Source: Galeopsis tetrahit (lineage: Eukaryota > Streptophyta > Magnoliopsida > Lamiales > Lamiaceae). Taken from it: 64,000 nucleotides of DNA. Position 1 is the stretch's first letter, and each line of letters starts with the position of its first letter. Location of the stretch: assembly GCA_963675135.1 (NCBI GenBank), contig OY776131.1, positions 35,921,381 through 35,985,380 on the forward strand. The letters run 5' to 3'. Below the pieces are notes generated by a model. That model was not told where the DNA came from. It ran no database searches and worked only from the letters and a program-made list of their open reading frames with translations. This document shows positions 9,244-19,099 of this stretch, piece after piece. Made by a program: the position numbers and the translations under genes.

Positions 9244-10614
9244 AATATCTGGAGTTTAAACAACCCCCGAAGAGTATAAACAACTCAGACAAGAGTATAA
9301 AATCGGACTCAATGAAAAGTAAGAATCACTTGATCTGGAGTATAAAGAACTCTCTGAGGAATATAAACCACCTAGAGCATACAATCATATTTTTTTTAGG
9401 AATAAGACTATCCGGCTCAGAGCAAGAGAAGAAAAATGAAAGCAAATTCAAACGATGAAGATGATATATAAATACATTTTGAGACATGAGTTAATCCAAC
9501 TCTGAAATTGATAATGCACAAAAAAATATTTTGAAAATTAAGTGTTGGAAGACATTCAACTTTGAAGTGAATTATGATTTGAATATTTTCTAAGGAAAAT
9601 ATTCTGAATGTTAAGTGTTGAAAGATATTCAACTCTGACATGAATTATGGTGTGAAATATTTTTAAATGTTAGAAAATATTTTGAATAATCGAGTGTTGA
9701 ATTACTTCAACTCTGAATAGAACAAGAACTGTTTGTCTCGGAGCATGAGGAGGAGTTTAAATTTTCCACTCTAAAACACAAATGTTAGAGGAGCAAATTC
9801 ACTTGGAATTAGAGTTCACCTCACATCAAGGGGGAGTAACATAAACATATAAAAACAATAAAATCAAAAGAGAATTTCGAGAATTGTGTGAGGTATGAGA
9901 TGAACTCCCTCAGTAAGAAATATTTAAAAGACTGTGAGTTGAAAGATTTTCAAATCTGAATTGAATTGTGACCTAAAATATTTTCGGGACTTATAAAATA
10001 TTTTAAATATTTAGAGTTGAAAGATGTTCAACTCTAATTTGATTTGAGAGCTGAAATATTTTCATGCCTTGAAAATATTTTAAGCATTACGAGTTGAAAA
10101 ATATTCAACTCAGAACTGATTTAAAAGCTGAAATATTTTGGTACCCTGAAAATATTTTAAGCATTACGAGTTGAAAGATATTCAACTCATAACTTATTTT
10201 AGAGATGAAATATTTTCATACCTTGAAAATATTTTAAGTATTACGAGTTGAAAGATATTCAACTCAGAATTGATTTAAAAGCTGAAATATTTTCATTTCA
10301 TACCTTGAAAATATTTTAAGTATTACGAGTTGAAAGATATTCAACTCAAAAATGATTAGAGAGCTGAAATATTTTCATGCCTTAAAAATATTTCAAGTAT
10401 TACGAGCTAAGATATTCGACTCTAGAATGATTTGAGAATTGAAATATCCTAATGCTTTAAAAAATATTTCAAATATTGAGGGTCGGAAGATATTCACGTC
10501 TAGATTGAGAGCTAAGAGATGTTCAACTCTGATTTGATATGAGAATTGAAATATTTTCAAGTGTTGGAAATATTTTAATCTTTAGAAGTTGAAAGGTTTT
10601 CAACTCGAAAGTAA

Positions 10615-10745
10615 ATTCCGGATTGGAATTCAAGATGTGAATTTTCAGATGTGAATTCCGGATGTGGGTCTTCGGATGTGAATCCCGAATGTGAATTCTG
10701 AATGAAAATTCCGGATGTGAATGTCGAATGTGGATTTTCCGAATG
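10615..10745 (+). repeat. Short minisatellite (about 15 bp unit)
   Basis: Imperfect iterations of GGATGTGAATTCC / CGGATGTGAATTTTC. A second patch of the same unit lies at about 12060-12300. Frames read on the minus strand through both patches (HPEF/HIRNSHP-like repeats) are artefacts of the repeat. Confidence 0.7.
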
Positions 10746-12059
10746 AATGAGAGTTGAGAGATACTCAACTCAGAACTGAAATGTATTCTGAAATAATTTT
10801 CCTTAGAAAATTTTTTCAGGGGATGAATGAGAGTTGAGAAATACTCAACTCAGAACTCAATTGAATTTTGAAATATTTTCCAGAACTGAATTGAATTCTG
10901 AAATATTTTCCTTATAATTTTTTTTTCAGGGGATGTATGAGAGTTGAGAGATGCTCAACTCAAAATGGAAATGAATTTTAGGAGATGAATGAGAGTTGAG
11001 TGATGCTCAACTCAGAACTGAAATGTATTCTGTAATAATTTTCACTTAGAAAATTTTTCAGAGGATGAGTGAGAGTTGAGAGATACTCATGATAGATTGC
11101 AAACTGAAATAATTTTCCTTAGAAAATTTTTCAGAGGATGAGTGAGAGTTGAGAGATACTCAACTCGGAATTGAATTAAGAACCGAAATAATTTTTACTT
11201 AGAAAATTTTTCATGAGATGAATGAGAGTTGAGAGATACTCAACTCAAAACTGAAATGTATTCTGAAATAATTTTCACTTAGAAAATTTTTCTGAGGATG
11301 AGTGAGAGTTGAGAGATACTCAACTCGGAACTGGATTGCGAACTGAAATAATTTTCCTTAGAAAAATTTTCAGAGGATGAGTGAGAGTTGAGAGATACTC
11401 AACTCGGAACTGAATTAAGAACCGAAATAATTTTCACTTAGAAAATTTTTCAGGAGATGAATGAGAGTTGAGAGATACTCAACTCAAAACTGAAATGTAT
11501 TCTGAAATAATTTTCACTTAGAAAATTTTTCAGAGGATGAGTGAGAGTTGAGAGATACTCAACTCAGAACTGGATTGCGAACTGAAATAATTTTTCTTAG
11601 AAAAATTTTCAGAGGATGAGTGAGAGTTGAGAGATACTCAACTCGGAACTGAATTAAGAACCGAAATAATTTTCACTTAGAAAATTTTGCAGGAGATGAA
11701 TGACAGTTGAGAGATACTCAACTCAAAACTGAAATGTATTCTGAAATAATTTTCACTTAGAAAATTTTTCAGAGGATGAGTGAGAGTTGAGAGATACTCA
11801 ACTCGAAATTGGATTGCGAACTGAAATAATTTTCCTTAGAAAAAATTTCAGAGGATGAGTGAGAGTTGAGAGATACTCAACTCGGAACTGAATTAAGAAC
11901 CGAAATAATGTTCACTTAGAAAAAAATTCAGGAGATGAATGAGAGTTGAGAGATACTCAACTCAGAACTAAAATGTATTCTGAAATAATTTTCCTTAGAA
12001 ATTTTTTCAGGAGATGAATGAGAGTTGAGAGATGCTCAACTCAGAACTGAAATGTATTT

Positions 12060-12300
12060 TGAAAATTTTCGAATGAAAATTATGGATGTGAATTCCGGAT
12101 GTGAATTTCCGGATGTGCATTTTCGAATGTGAATTTTCGGAAGTGAATTTCTATTGTGGAATTTCGGATGTGAATTTTCGGAAGTGAATTTCGGATGTGG
12201 AATATTTTCAAGTGTTGAAAATATTTTAACATTTAAAAGTTGAAAGATATTCAACTCGGATATGAATAATCCGGATGTGAATTTCGGGTGTGAGTATTTT
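12060..12300 (+). repeat. Second patch of the same minisatellite
   Basis: GGATGTGAATTTC and GGAAGTGAATTTC units about 15 bp long, related to the 10615-10745 patch. They flank the higher-order array on its right side as the first patch does on its left. Confidence 0.65.
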
Positions 12301-12488
12301 CAAATGTTGAAAATATTTGAATTTATGAGAGTTGAATTTCGGAAGTGAAATATTTTCAATGGTTAGAAAATATTTGAATTTATGAGAATTGAAAGATGCT
12401 CAACTCTAAATTGAGTTATTTCGTGATAGGTTTCACAATTCACAAGAGATGTTATTCTGAACAATCGTATCAGAGACGACGATAGTCC

Positions 12489-12505
12489 AGAATAGGGGGA
12501 GTAGA
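12489..12505 (+). promoter_or_regulatory. 3' polypurine tract of element J
   Basis: AGAATAGGGGGAGTAGA directly precedes an LTR-like start TGATAGGACA. Its position after the repeat-rich 3' UTR and before a TATA-containing LTR supports the call. Confidence 0.65.
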
Positions 12506-12982
12506 TGATAGGACATAATGATGTCATATCATTCATAATTGATTCTTATAAAAATAGAGTCATCATTAATTACTCTGATTCAGAGAAGAGGACTTTAAGA
12601 CCTGAATCAGATCTGAATGTCCCATTTTGGTAAACCATCAAAAGGATTCCAGTTTTGAAATCTTAATTACCTGGGTCTAGTACTTAGAATTTAGTCAGTA
12701 ATGGTTTATTACTCTGGTCCAAATATTAATAAAGGTAGAAATAGATGTGACTCGTATTTGACCTCTCTAGCTCTTGACGGCTCATCCAAGTGGATTCTAC
12801 TATGGTACAATGGTACTATTTCTGTAAATAACATAATAGCTCTGGAGAAAATATGTCGTATTCCTTCAAATAAATAACATAATGTCAGTATAGTACAATG
12901 ACATGGCATGGTCCCCTAGGAGCAAACCCTAGATTCCGAAATGACAATGCTACCCTCAAATCATGAAGGTATAAATGCCTAT
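12506..12982 (+). repeat. 3' LTR of element J, left part (interrupted by D)
   Basis: It starts TGATAGGACATAATG. A TATA box (TATAAAT) lies at 12970-12976, and element D is inserted immediately after it. The LTR resumes at 40601. The summed length is about 683 bp, nearly the 690 bp of B's LTR. CCTAT at 12978-12982 is the left TSD of D. Confidence 0.75.
12978..12982. other. Left target-site duplication of element D (CCTAT)
   Basis: CCTAT lies immediately left of D and again at 40596-40600. The left copy is just after J's TATA box. Confidence 0.93.
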
Positions 12983-14285
12983 TGTAGGTCCCGAAAGTTG
13001 AGTTAATATCGAGGGAAGCTAAAGAAAATGTCTAGAGGGGGGGTGAATAGACTTTTCTAAAATCTTTCGATATATCAAAATTACAATGTGCGGAATACGA
13101 AATTAACAATGAGCCCAATACAAGTTTATACTCAACTTCTTAATTCGAGAACTCTGTTCTATACTCAACTTGTCTTGTTCAGATAGGTATGTTTAACAAG
13201 TAAACAATTAATCAAATAAGCAGTAAACAAAACAGTAAAGTAAACAACACAAACAATTTATAGTGGTTCGACAACTTGTCTACGTCCACTCTCACAACCC
13301 AGTTGTGATGTTTTCCACTAACTCTTCCAATCGAGTACAAAGTGTGAGTTCTTGTGATTTTGAGTCCCAAGAAAAAGACTTAGATCTTCTAAGACTATAC
13401 TACCAAGTACGTCTACGATCTTACTAGAAATTTAACAAGTATCTAGCAACTTGATAAAAAACAACAAACAAAACTAAAAAATTATTCAGTAGCAATCTTC
13501 TGGTTTCTTCACTTGTCTTCTGACTTGCTTTCTGAACTTCAGTAAACTCTGTGAGTAATCTTCTTTGAATGCTTCAGTATGTAGCTTCACTAATATCAGT
13601 ATCAGTAGTCTTCAAACGATGAATACCTTGAGGTATTTATAGACTTCAGAAATCAAGAACTTAGTTAGTTGTAACCAACTCTTCTTGAAAACTAACTTTT
13701 GTAACTGAATCTTCTTATCCTTCCACGCGTTTCTTGTTAATTAGTTATTCCATAACTAACTTTAATCTTTATCTTATCACACGCTTCTTTTTTTACTTCA
13801 AGTTGACTTCTAGTTGTCTTGTCTTGTGGAGTCTTACTCATCTTGTAGTCCACCTGTCTTGTGTAGTAGACTTTAACTCTTCTTGTCTGGTCCGATCTTC
13901 TTGTGCGATTTACAATCAATAGACTATTCTAACCTAACAAGACTATTACATTACTTTAAGCTTTATAGCATAGCTTAGTCAACTTATAATCTATACAATC
14001 AATCTATCTATTACATTCAAATCATGAGCTCTATACAATGATTATTCATAGCTCAACAACAATCTAACAACTAATATAAACAATTATGAGGTACTTATAA
14101 TTCGTACTTATCTTTTAAATGTAAACTCATGTGAACTCTACTGGTCTTGTTCAAGATGACTCTTCTCAACTAGACTAGATCAGCCAACACTTAGAAAATA
14201 TTCAAACTACTTTTGGCTTATCAAAACTACATCTTTTATCTTTTAATCATCAATTAGGACTTATCTTAGGATTCATATCCCAACA
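12983..14285 (-). repeat. 3' LTR of element D (1303 bp)
   Basis: On the plus strand it runs TGTAGGTCCCGAAAG ... ATATCCCAACA, that is TGTTGGG...CCTACA on the element strand. It holds 198 bp (13088-13285) missing from the 5' LTR, including the conserved CGAACCACTATAAA box. The 60- and 62-codon frames at 13734-13922 are LTR shadows. Confidence 0.93.
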
Positions 14286-14299
14286 ATTTCCCCCTTTTT
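14286..14299 (-). promoter_or_regulatory. 3' polypurine tract of element D
   Basis: The minus strand reads AAAAAGGGGGAAAT directly before the 3' LTR, identical to the tract in C and E. Confidence 0.85.
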
Positions 14300-14473
14300 G
14301 ATGAAGCCAAAACTACTTGAATCTTTTCTCAATAGTAGACTAGTTAAGTAGTTATCTTGTCTTAACATCAAATAGTACTTTATCTTTTCATTCATTCAAG
14401 ATAAGAACAGTAGATATTACACATACTTAAAAAAACAATCAGAGCAAAAAAAACTAATTATCAGAACACACAA

Positions 14474-15076
14474 CTAATCTGAAAGAGTACCTCCTTCTGG
14501 ATTTGGAACACAGAACGCATCTAGAAGTCTCTTGTGAATTACTCTGACATGATCTTCATCTTCAATCTTCTCTTTATCCAGCAGGTCTTCTTCAAACTTT
14601 TTAATCTGATTAAAATCAACTCTTTTACCAGAACTGGACATCGGACATTTCCATCTTGGAAATACAGGAACTAGAATATTGAAGTTAGCTCCAGCAGAAA
14701 TCCTTAAGATCAAATTCCATAGCAACTTGTTCTTTCCTTCCATGAATTTGTCAAACATAGAATATAACTCGCCTGGACTTTCAAAGTCACCAAACTTCCT
14801 GATTATCCAATGATCAAGTTCCCATTGCCTCTTCACTTTCATCCATTCAGCTCGATGTTCTCGATCTATGAAGTAGTCAATGAGCTGATCTTCCATTTGA
14901 TCTTCATCTGCTTTCAGCTTCTGCAAACTCTCAATATGATTTCCAATCTTCTTTTTACTTGCATAGCGACTTTCATCATTTGGATCAACAATCTTCTGTT
15001 TCTTTACTTTTGTTGTTGTTTCCACTTCTTTCGGCTCTTCTATATGAATAGACTTCCTTTTTTATACTAGTCTTGT
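14474..15076 (-). pseudogene. Third-frame protein of element D, C-terminal segment (after stops)
   Basis: This is in the same frame as the two upstream segments, but cut off by TAG at 15077-15079 and a TAA a few codons later (near 15062). It matches the C-terminal domain of E: a W-x-KxKRQWELDHWIIRKFG segment, a VFPRWKCP segment, and an ending DHVRVIHKRLLDAF that aligns with E's HMEEVRARLYLAY. The closing residues NPEGGTLSD are specific to D. An ATG-like start at about 15025 is within the frame and need not be a real start. The shared C-terminal domain in three elements argues that it was functional. Confidence 0.7.
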
Positions 15077-15784
15077 CTAAACTTCGGCTTCAGGAGATGC
15101 AACTGCTTTGCCCTTCTCCTTCTTCTTCAACTCATCTGCTTCAGCCTTAGCTTGATCAAGTTCTGCAGTTTTAACCAACTTGCCTTTGCCTCTCTTAGGC
15201 CTTTTGAGATCTTGCATAACTTCAGCAGCTTCCTTAGCTTCTGGTTCAGCACTGGACTTGTCTTTCTCACCTTCAGCAATAACTTCAACTCGACTTATCT
15301 CTTCCCCCTTTTTGGCTTCATCAGTTGCCTTGAGAGAGAATAGAGAAGTAAACCGAGTCAACTCTTCAAACATCGCTTGCTTCATAAGGTTTGTAGCTCT
15401 TTCAATCTGCCTTTCATGAGAACCATCTTGACTCAACTTGTCTAGTTTGGTCGCCACCAACTCCAACTTCTGAGTAGACAAGTTCAACTCATTCTTAAAA
15501 TGTGTTGCAGTCAGACGCAGCTTTCTGTTCTCTTCAGTCATAGCACTGATAATCTCTCTTGCTTGTGCTAACTGATCATAGGCTTCTTTTCTCTGAACAT
15601 CAGCTACTTCGATTTTGGCTCTATAGACTCTTTCCATCTTCCTGGATTCAGTAGCTAATACACGAGCAAAATCGACAGAGCTCTTCTCCGAATATTCAAC
15701 TTGGTTCTGGAGAAATCCTTCAATTTGATTAAACATCTCTTGTCTGAAATCACCATCCAACTGGTTGACTTCGTTCATGATCAT
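15077..15784 (-). CDS. Third-frame protein of element D, coiled-coil segment (235 aa)
   Basis: It follows the TAG of the upstream segment with no gap (TAG then ATGATCATG), in the same frame. It consists of a helical coiled coil (ESRKMERVYRAKIEVADVQ to LELVATKLDKLSQDG), a KKGEE segment coded by the internal polypurine tract, and a Lys/Glu-rich tail ending before TAG at 15077. The homologous region in E is continuous, so this is most likely the middle of one long protein that became split. Use of the ATG at 15784 for re-initiation cannot be excluded. Confidence 0.6.
   Translation of the reverse strand: MIMNEVNQLDGDFRQEMFNQIEGFLQNQVEYSEKSSVDFARVLATESRKMERVYRAKIEVADVQRKEAYDQLAQAREIISAMTEENRKLRLTATHFKNELNLSTQKLELVATKLDKLSQDGSHERQIERATNLMKQAMFEELTRFTSLFSLKATDEAKKGEEISRVEVIAEGEKDKSSAEPEAKEAAEVMQDLKRPKRGKGKLVKTAELDQAKAEADELKKKEKGKAVASPEAEV
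15301..15313 (-). promoter_or_regulatory. Internal polypurine tract of element D (candidate central PPT)
   Basis: The minus strand reads AAAAAGGGGGAAG inside the third frame, about 1.0 kb upstream of the identical 3' tract. Confidence 0.5.
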
Positions 15785-18175
15785 CTATTTTGAACTTGTC
15801 ACAAGGACACTGTTCTGTTCAACAAGAGTCTTCTTTATTTCAGACTTGAGAAATTCATCGATAAACGACTTGATGACAGCTTTCAAGTCTTCTTTCAACT
15901 CATCTATTGAAGTGGCTGGAATAGCTTGAGACGATTGTCCAACTTCAACATGAGTAGCTTCCTCCATAATCACATCTTCTGGAATCGATATCACTTCCAC
16001 CAACTGTCCTTCTGGAGCAGCAGTTAAGACCTCGTCTTCAACCACTTCAGCCTCTGGAAGCACACTTCCAACAATAGCTTTCAAGTTGAGTTGGGGAGAG
16101 TAAGGAATGATAGCTAACCTTGCTTCTTGAGCCTTTCGTTCAACATCAGCCAAGTCCTTTTTCAACAAGGTGTGCAGCTTCTCCATGTATCCACAAAGTT
16201 CGATGGGAAGCAGAAGATCAGTATATCGATTGACAAAGTAAAAATCTGACCTTGGACTGTCAGCATGAGCAACTTGAAACTTGAACATAATGCCTCTCAA
16301 CTGATCTGAGACATTGTCTAACTCCACTATAGGATCAGTGGACGGAGTCTCCTCAACTGGTGTGGCTTCAATCATAACCACATCTTCTTCAAAGTCAGCT
16401 TCTGAAACTTGAATACCAATGTCAAATTGTGATTCCGAACACATTTGATCATCAGAAATGTTCAACAATCTCTTCGCAAGAGCAGTAATGGCATGGGCTG
16501 GAAATAACTCTGAGTGGTCTCGAACACCACTATTCTCCTTCTGTTCCATCTCCCAATCCATGAAGTTGGAAATGCCACCTTTTCCTAAGATGACTTCGAA
16601 AAGGTCATCTGTTTCGGACTTCTTCAATGCCACCCAAGTGCATATTCTTAGAAGTTTTTCAAACTGCTCCGATGAGTAGTCGACTTCGACAGACGAGAGC
16701 TGCTTCTTCAAATTCCTGCTCATTTTCGCACGGACTCTCTTCTCTCTTAAGCACATGGGATAATAGACCAAGGATTCGAATCTAACTTCAGACGGGGTCT
16801 GAGTAGGTGGGGTCCCTATACCAGTTGTTGCAGTGGCAACTGCCGTCGTGTCTGAAGTAGATGGGTGAATGGGTTCAACATATTCTGTTGAGGGTAGAGA
16901 GATAATTTGGTCTGTGGTTTCTTGGGGCTTTGATGTATCTAGGATTGGTGTGACAACTGTCGGAGTATCAGTTGTATCCTTTATGGGAGTGTTTGGGGGT
17001 AGGCTGGCTCTCAGCGGATGTGCTGCCAGCACTTGTGAGGTTGAGGGAATAGGTCTAGGCCTAGATCGATGTGATCTAGCCTTGGTTCGAATAGAAGGAA
17101 GAGAGAGAGGAATTGACAAATCTTGAGAAGAGGTACCAACCTGAGGACTCGACTCTTCTAGTGGAGGAGGTGTTCCAATTCTCACTAGTTTGTATAACTC
17201 TGGAACTTGAGCACTTGGCTCCTTCTCTTGATCAGACTGCTCATCTGATTGAGTCTCCTCCGAGTCACTTGCACTGATCTCAGCTTTTGTAACTTTCTCC
17301 GATTCTTCAGCATCGGACTCGTCTTCTGTCGAGCTAGACGATCCGGCATACGGCAAAACTTCAGAATCATCAACCTGAACTTGCCTTGGGGCAGCTGGCC
17401 TAGCAGCAGTCTGCTTTTTCAAAGCTTTCTTCTTCAAATAAAACTTTAAAGGATGAAATGGCTTTCCTTTACTCCATTCCATCTTGTTTGGCATTAATAG
17501 CGGAAACAGAATGCTCAGCTTGTTTCCATATCCAACAGCAGTAGATACCACCCAATTACAAGTGTCGTCGTCAACTCGAACACTTCTTTCAAAGTACATC
17601 ATTCGATCTGCGATTAGCTTGAACCAGTTTCCTTCGGTAATACCATCGTAAATAGCAGCCATAACCCTTGCTTTCCCAAAAGTAACAGAATCATGGGAAC
17701 CAGTGGCACATAGCAAAATTTTGTCGGCTATGTCCAATAAGGTGCGATACTTCTCTAGAAGTTCTGGTTTCTTGACGGCAGCATACTTGCCATCTGGTTT
17801 CGGCTTCAACCTCTTACCACAGAAAATGCTCAAATAGCGAACCTCTTGCCCAATTGCGTAATTCTCAACATCAATTGATCCGGTGGGCAGCTTCAGATGC
17901 TCGAACATGGCTTCTCGAGTGATTTCCACTCGACTTCTACCAATAAAGGACTCAATTGAGTCACCTCGTCTGGTGGCGTTGGCATAGAACTCCAGCACTT
18001 CCTCCTCCAAGACGACTTGAGGAAACGCCTCCAAATAAGGTTTCAGACCACATCTGGTGCATTTGGTCAGAATTTCTGCATTTCCATCTGAGTGAGTACC
18101 TTTGAAGAACACAGAAGGTTCAACATTTACTTTGTTGTCGGAGATGTATCGGCCTAGGTCGAATGTGGCCTGCAT
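15785..18175 (-). CDS. Third-frame (post-pol) protein of element D, N-terminal and middle domains (796 aa)
   Basis: The first ATG is at 18175; the frame opens slightly earlier at 18187 with GTG. About residues 20-260 form a compact domain shared with E and F (FYANATRRGDSIESFIGRSR, FEHLKLPTGS, KARVMAAIYDGI, NKLSILFPLLMP). It resembles the 'putative plant transposon protein' domain I recall as PF20167. Then follow an acidic Ser/Thr/Pro-rich linker (about 270-480) and a middle domain (LVYYPMC, LLRICTWVALKK, FMDWEMEQKE) found also in E, then more acidic linker. No signal peptide or transmembrane stretch is visible, so 'envelope-like' fits only by position. It ends at TAG 15785-15787; the frame continues beyond. 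Confidence 0.75.
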   Translation of the reverse strand: MQATFDLGRYISDNKVNVEPSVFFKGTHSDGNAEILTKCTRCGLKPYLEAFPQVVLEEEVLEFYANATRRGDSIESFIGRSRVEITREAMFEHLKLPTGSIDVENYAIGQEVRYLSIFCGKRLKPKPDGKYAAVKKPELLEKYRTLLDIADKILLCATGSHDSVTFGKARVMAAIYDGITEGNWFKLIADRMMYFERSVRVDDDTCNWVVSTAVGYGNKLSILFPLLMPNKMEWSKGKPFHPLKFYLKKKALKKQTAARPAAPRQVQVDDSEVLPYAGSSSSTEDESDAEESEKVTKAEISASDSEETQSDEQSDQEKEPSAQVPELYKLVRIGTPPPLEESSPQVGTSSQDLSIPLSLPSIRTKARSHRSRPRPIPSTSQVLAAHPLRASLPPNTPIKDTTDTPTVVTPILDTSKPQETTDQIISLPSTEYVEPIHPSTSDTTAVATATTGIGTPPTQTPSEVRFESLVYYPMCLREKRVRAKMSRNLKKQLSSVEVDYSSEQFEKLLRICTWVALKKSETDDLFEVILGKGGISNFMDWEMEQKENSGVRDHSELFPAHAITALAKRLLNISDDQMCSESQFDIGIQVSEADFEEDVVMIEATPVEETPSTDPIVELDNVSDQLRGIMFKFQVAHADSPRSDFYFVNRYTDLLLPIELCGYMEKLHTLLKKDLADVERKAQEARLAIIPYSPQLNLKAIVGSVLPEAEVVEDEVLTAAPEGQLVEVISIPEDVIMEEATHVEVGQSSQAIPATSIDELKEDLKAVIKSFIDEFLKSEIKKTLVEQNSVLVTSSK

Positions 18176-18187
18176 GTTAGTTCTCAC

Positions 18188-19099
18188 ATCGAAAATAGAT
18201 CAAATCGACATAGTGATGGTTTGAGTATAAGCAGATAACTTGGAAATAACAAGAAAACAAATGCTTGAGAGTAGGGGAGTTAAGAAATTGTGGGGCAAGA
18301 CGTGTGGGAGTGTTGGGTTTAGTTTAAAACTGAATATTTGATCCAATGGCCAAGAACAAAGGAATAGATCCAACGGTTGGGGCTTTTGGTATTCGGTTAC
18401 GGAATCGAGAATATAATGTGATTTGATATTGTAAATTTTGAAATCCGTCTCTTCTTAGTTAGGACAGTGGAGTGAACTCATCTGACCTAGCGTAGACGAG
18501 TGCGAACTGGGTGTATACACCTCATTAAATGGGAGTGTATAAATCCAATTCAAGGATTTTCAAATTTTAGCATTATCGAATTACTGTAATATCCTTAATT
18601 CGTTTCGATTAAACACTTAGCATATTAGAATCAAAAGAACACTTAGCTTGTCTGTTCGAGTCTATCCAGAACAGACGAGTAGACTTAAGCTTCTCAAGAC
18701 GAGTTGGCTTAAGCACACAAGACGAGTTCCCCCTTCGCCTGTGCTTGTCTATTCTGAACGTCGAACGACTTCATGTACCTATCTTATCATTTGCAACGTG
18801 TAATCAAAGGTACAAGTAGAGTAAAATAAATAAGATGAATATCAATCTAAAGCAATGATCAAGGTTTCGAACAAGATGACTTTTAACAAACGTAAGAGTC
18901 AACATAAGGATATTTAAGAAATCATAGATTCCCCCTTAAATGTTTATTCCCTTAGTATTACCCTCAGCTTTTACCAGCTTCCTCATCGGGTTGTTTGGTC
19001 ATCTGGTCTAGCCTTGTATACCTGTCTGTTGCGTGAGTAGTCGAGTGCTCTGTTCTGGTCTCCTTATTTCTTTGATGTACCTGACTGGTTAGTACATGT
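18188..19099 (-). promoter_or_regulatory. Spacer between pol and third frame of D, promoter-like
   Basis: It has no coding frame. On the element strand the last 200 bp before the third-frame ATG look like a plant promoter and leader. Two CC(A/G)TTGGATC motifs (plus-strand GATCCAAC/GATCCAAT at about 18338-18380) precede a CT-rich leader (CTCCCCTACTCTCAAGC). The GGATC motif and CT-rich leader recur at the same place in E and F. The distal half holds repeated GACGAG motifs (18650-18740). Confidence 0.5.

Larger units (their letters stand above)
9244..12488 (+). repeat. Hairpin-rich tandem repeat region of element J (3' UTR)
   Basis: About 3 kb of roughly 80-bp units, each centred on a near-perfect inverted repeat: GAGTTGAAAGATATTCAACTC early on, GAGTTGAGAGATACTCAACTC later. 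Units also hold AAAATATTTT or GAAAATTTTTC palindromes. Roughly 25-30 hairpin cores are present. From about 11008 to 11957 the units form a higher-order repeat of three subtypes. CAACTC positions at 11241/11480/11719, 11321/11560/11799 and 11161/11400/11639/11878 are all exactly 239 bp apart. A GGGGGAG tract near 9827-9833 resembles an extra polypurine tract. Long tandem-repeat 3' UTRs are known in Tat-lineage gypsy elements (Ogre, Retand, PIGY1). Confidence 0.8.

Noticed and set aside
9826..9836. AAGGGGGAG tract as a 3' polypurine tract with an LTR starting near 9840
   Set aside because: The following sequence lacks a TG start and TATA, and the hairpin array continues; the tract at 12489-12505 fits better.
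11000..11960. Regular direct repeats that might suggest a CRISPR-like array
   Set aside because: The genome is plant nuclear, the 'spacers' are themselves repeated in a 239-bp order, and no cas-type gene is near. It is a tandem repeat of retrotransposon 3' UTR type.
10523..12254. Minus-strand frames of 72-81 codons rich in HPEF / HIRNSHP
   Set aside because: They read through the 15-bp minisatellite patches; the peptide repeats mirror the DNA repeat and there is no start context or conserved domain.
13734..13922. Overlapping frames on both strands (62 and 60 codons), also at 40044-40232
   Set aside because: Both lie in the two LTR copies of D and have Leu/Ser-rich noise composition.
15785..18175. 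Third frame of D as a true envelope gene
   Set aside because: No signal peptide, membrane helix or Cys-rich ectodomain was seen; only its position resembles env-like genes of some Sireviruses.
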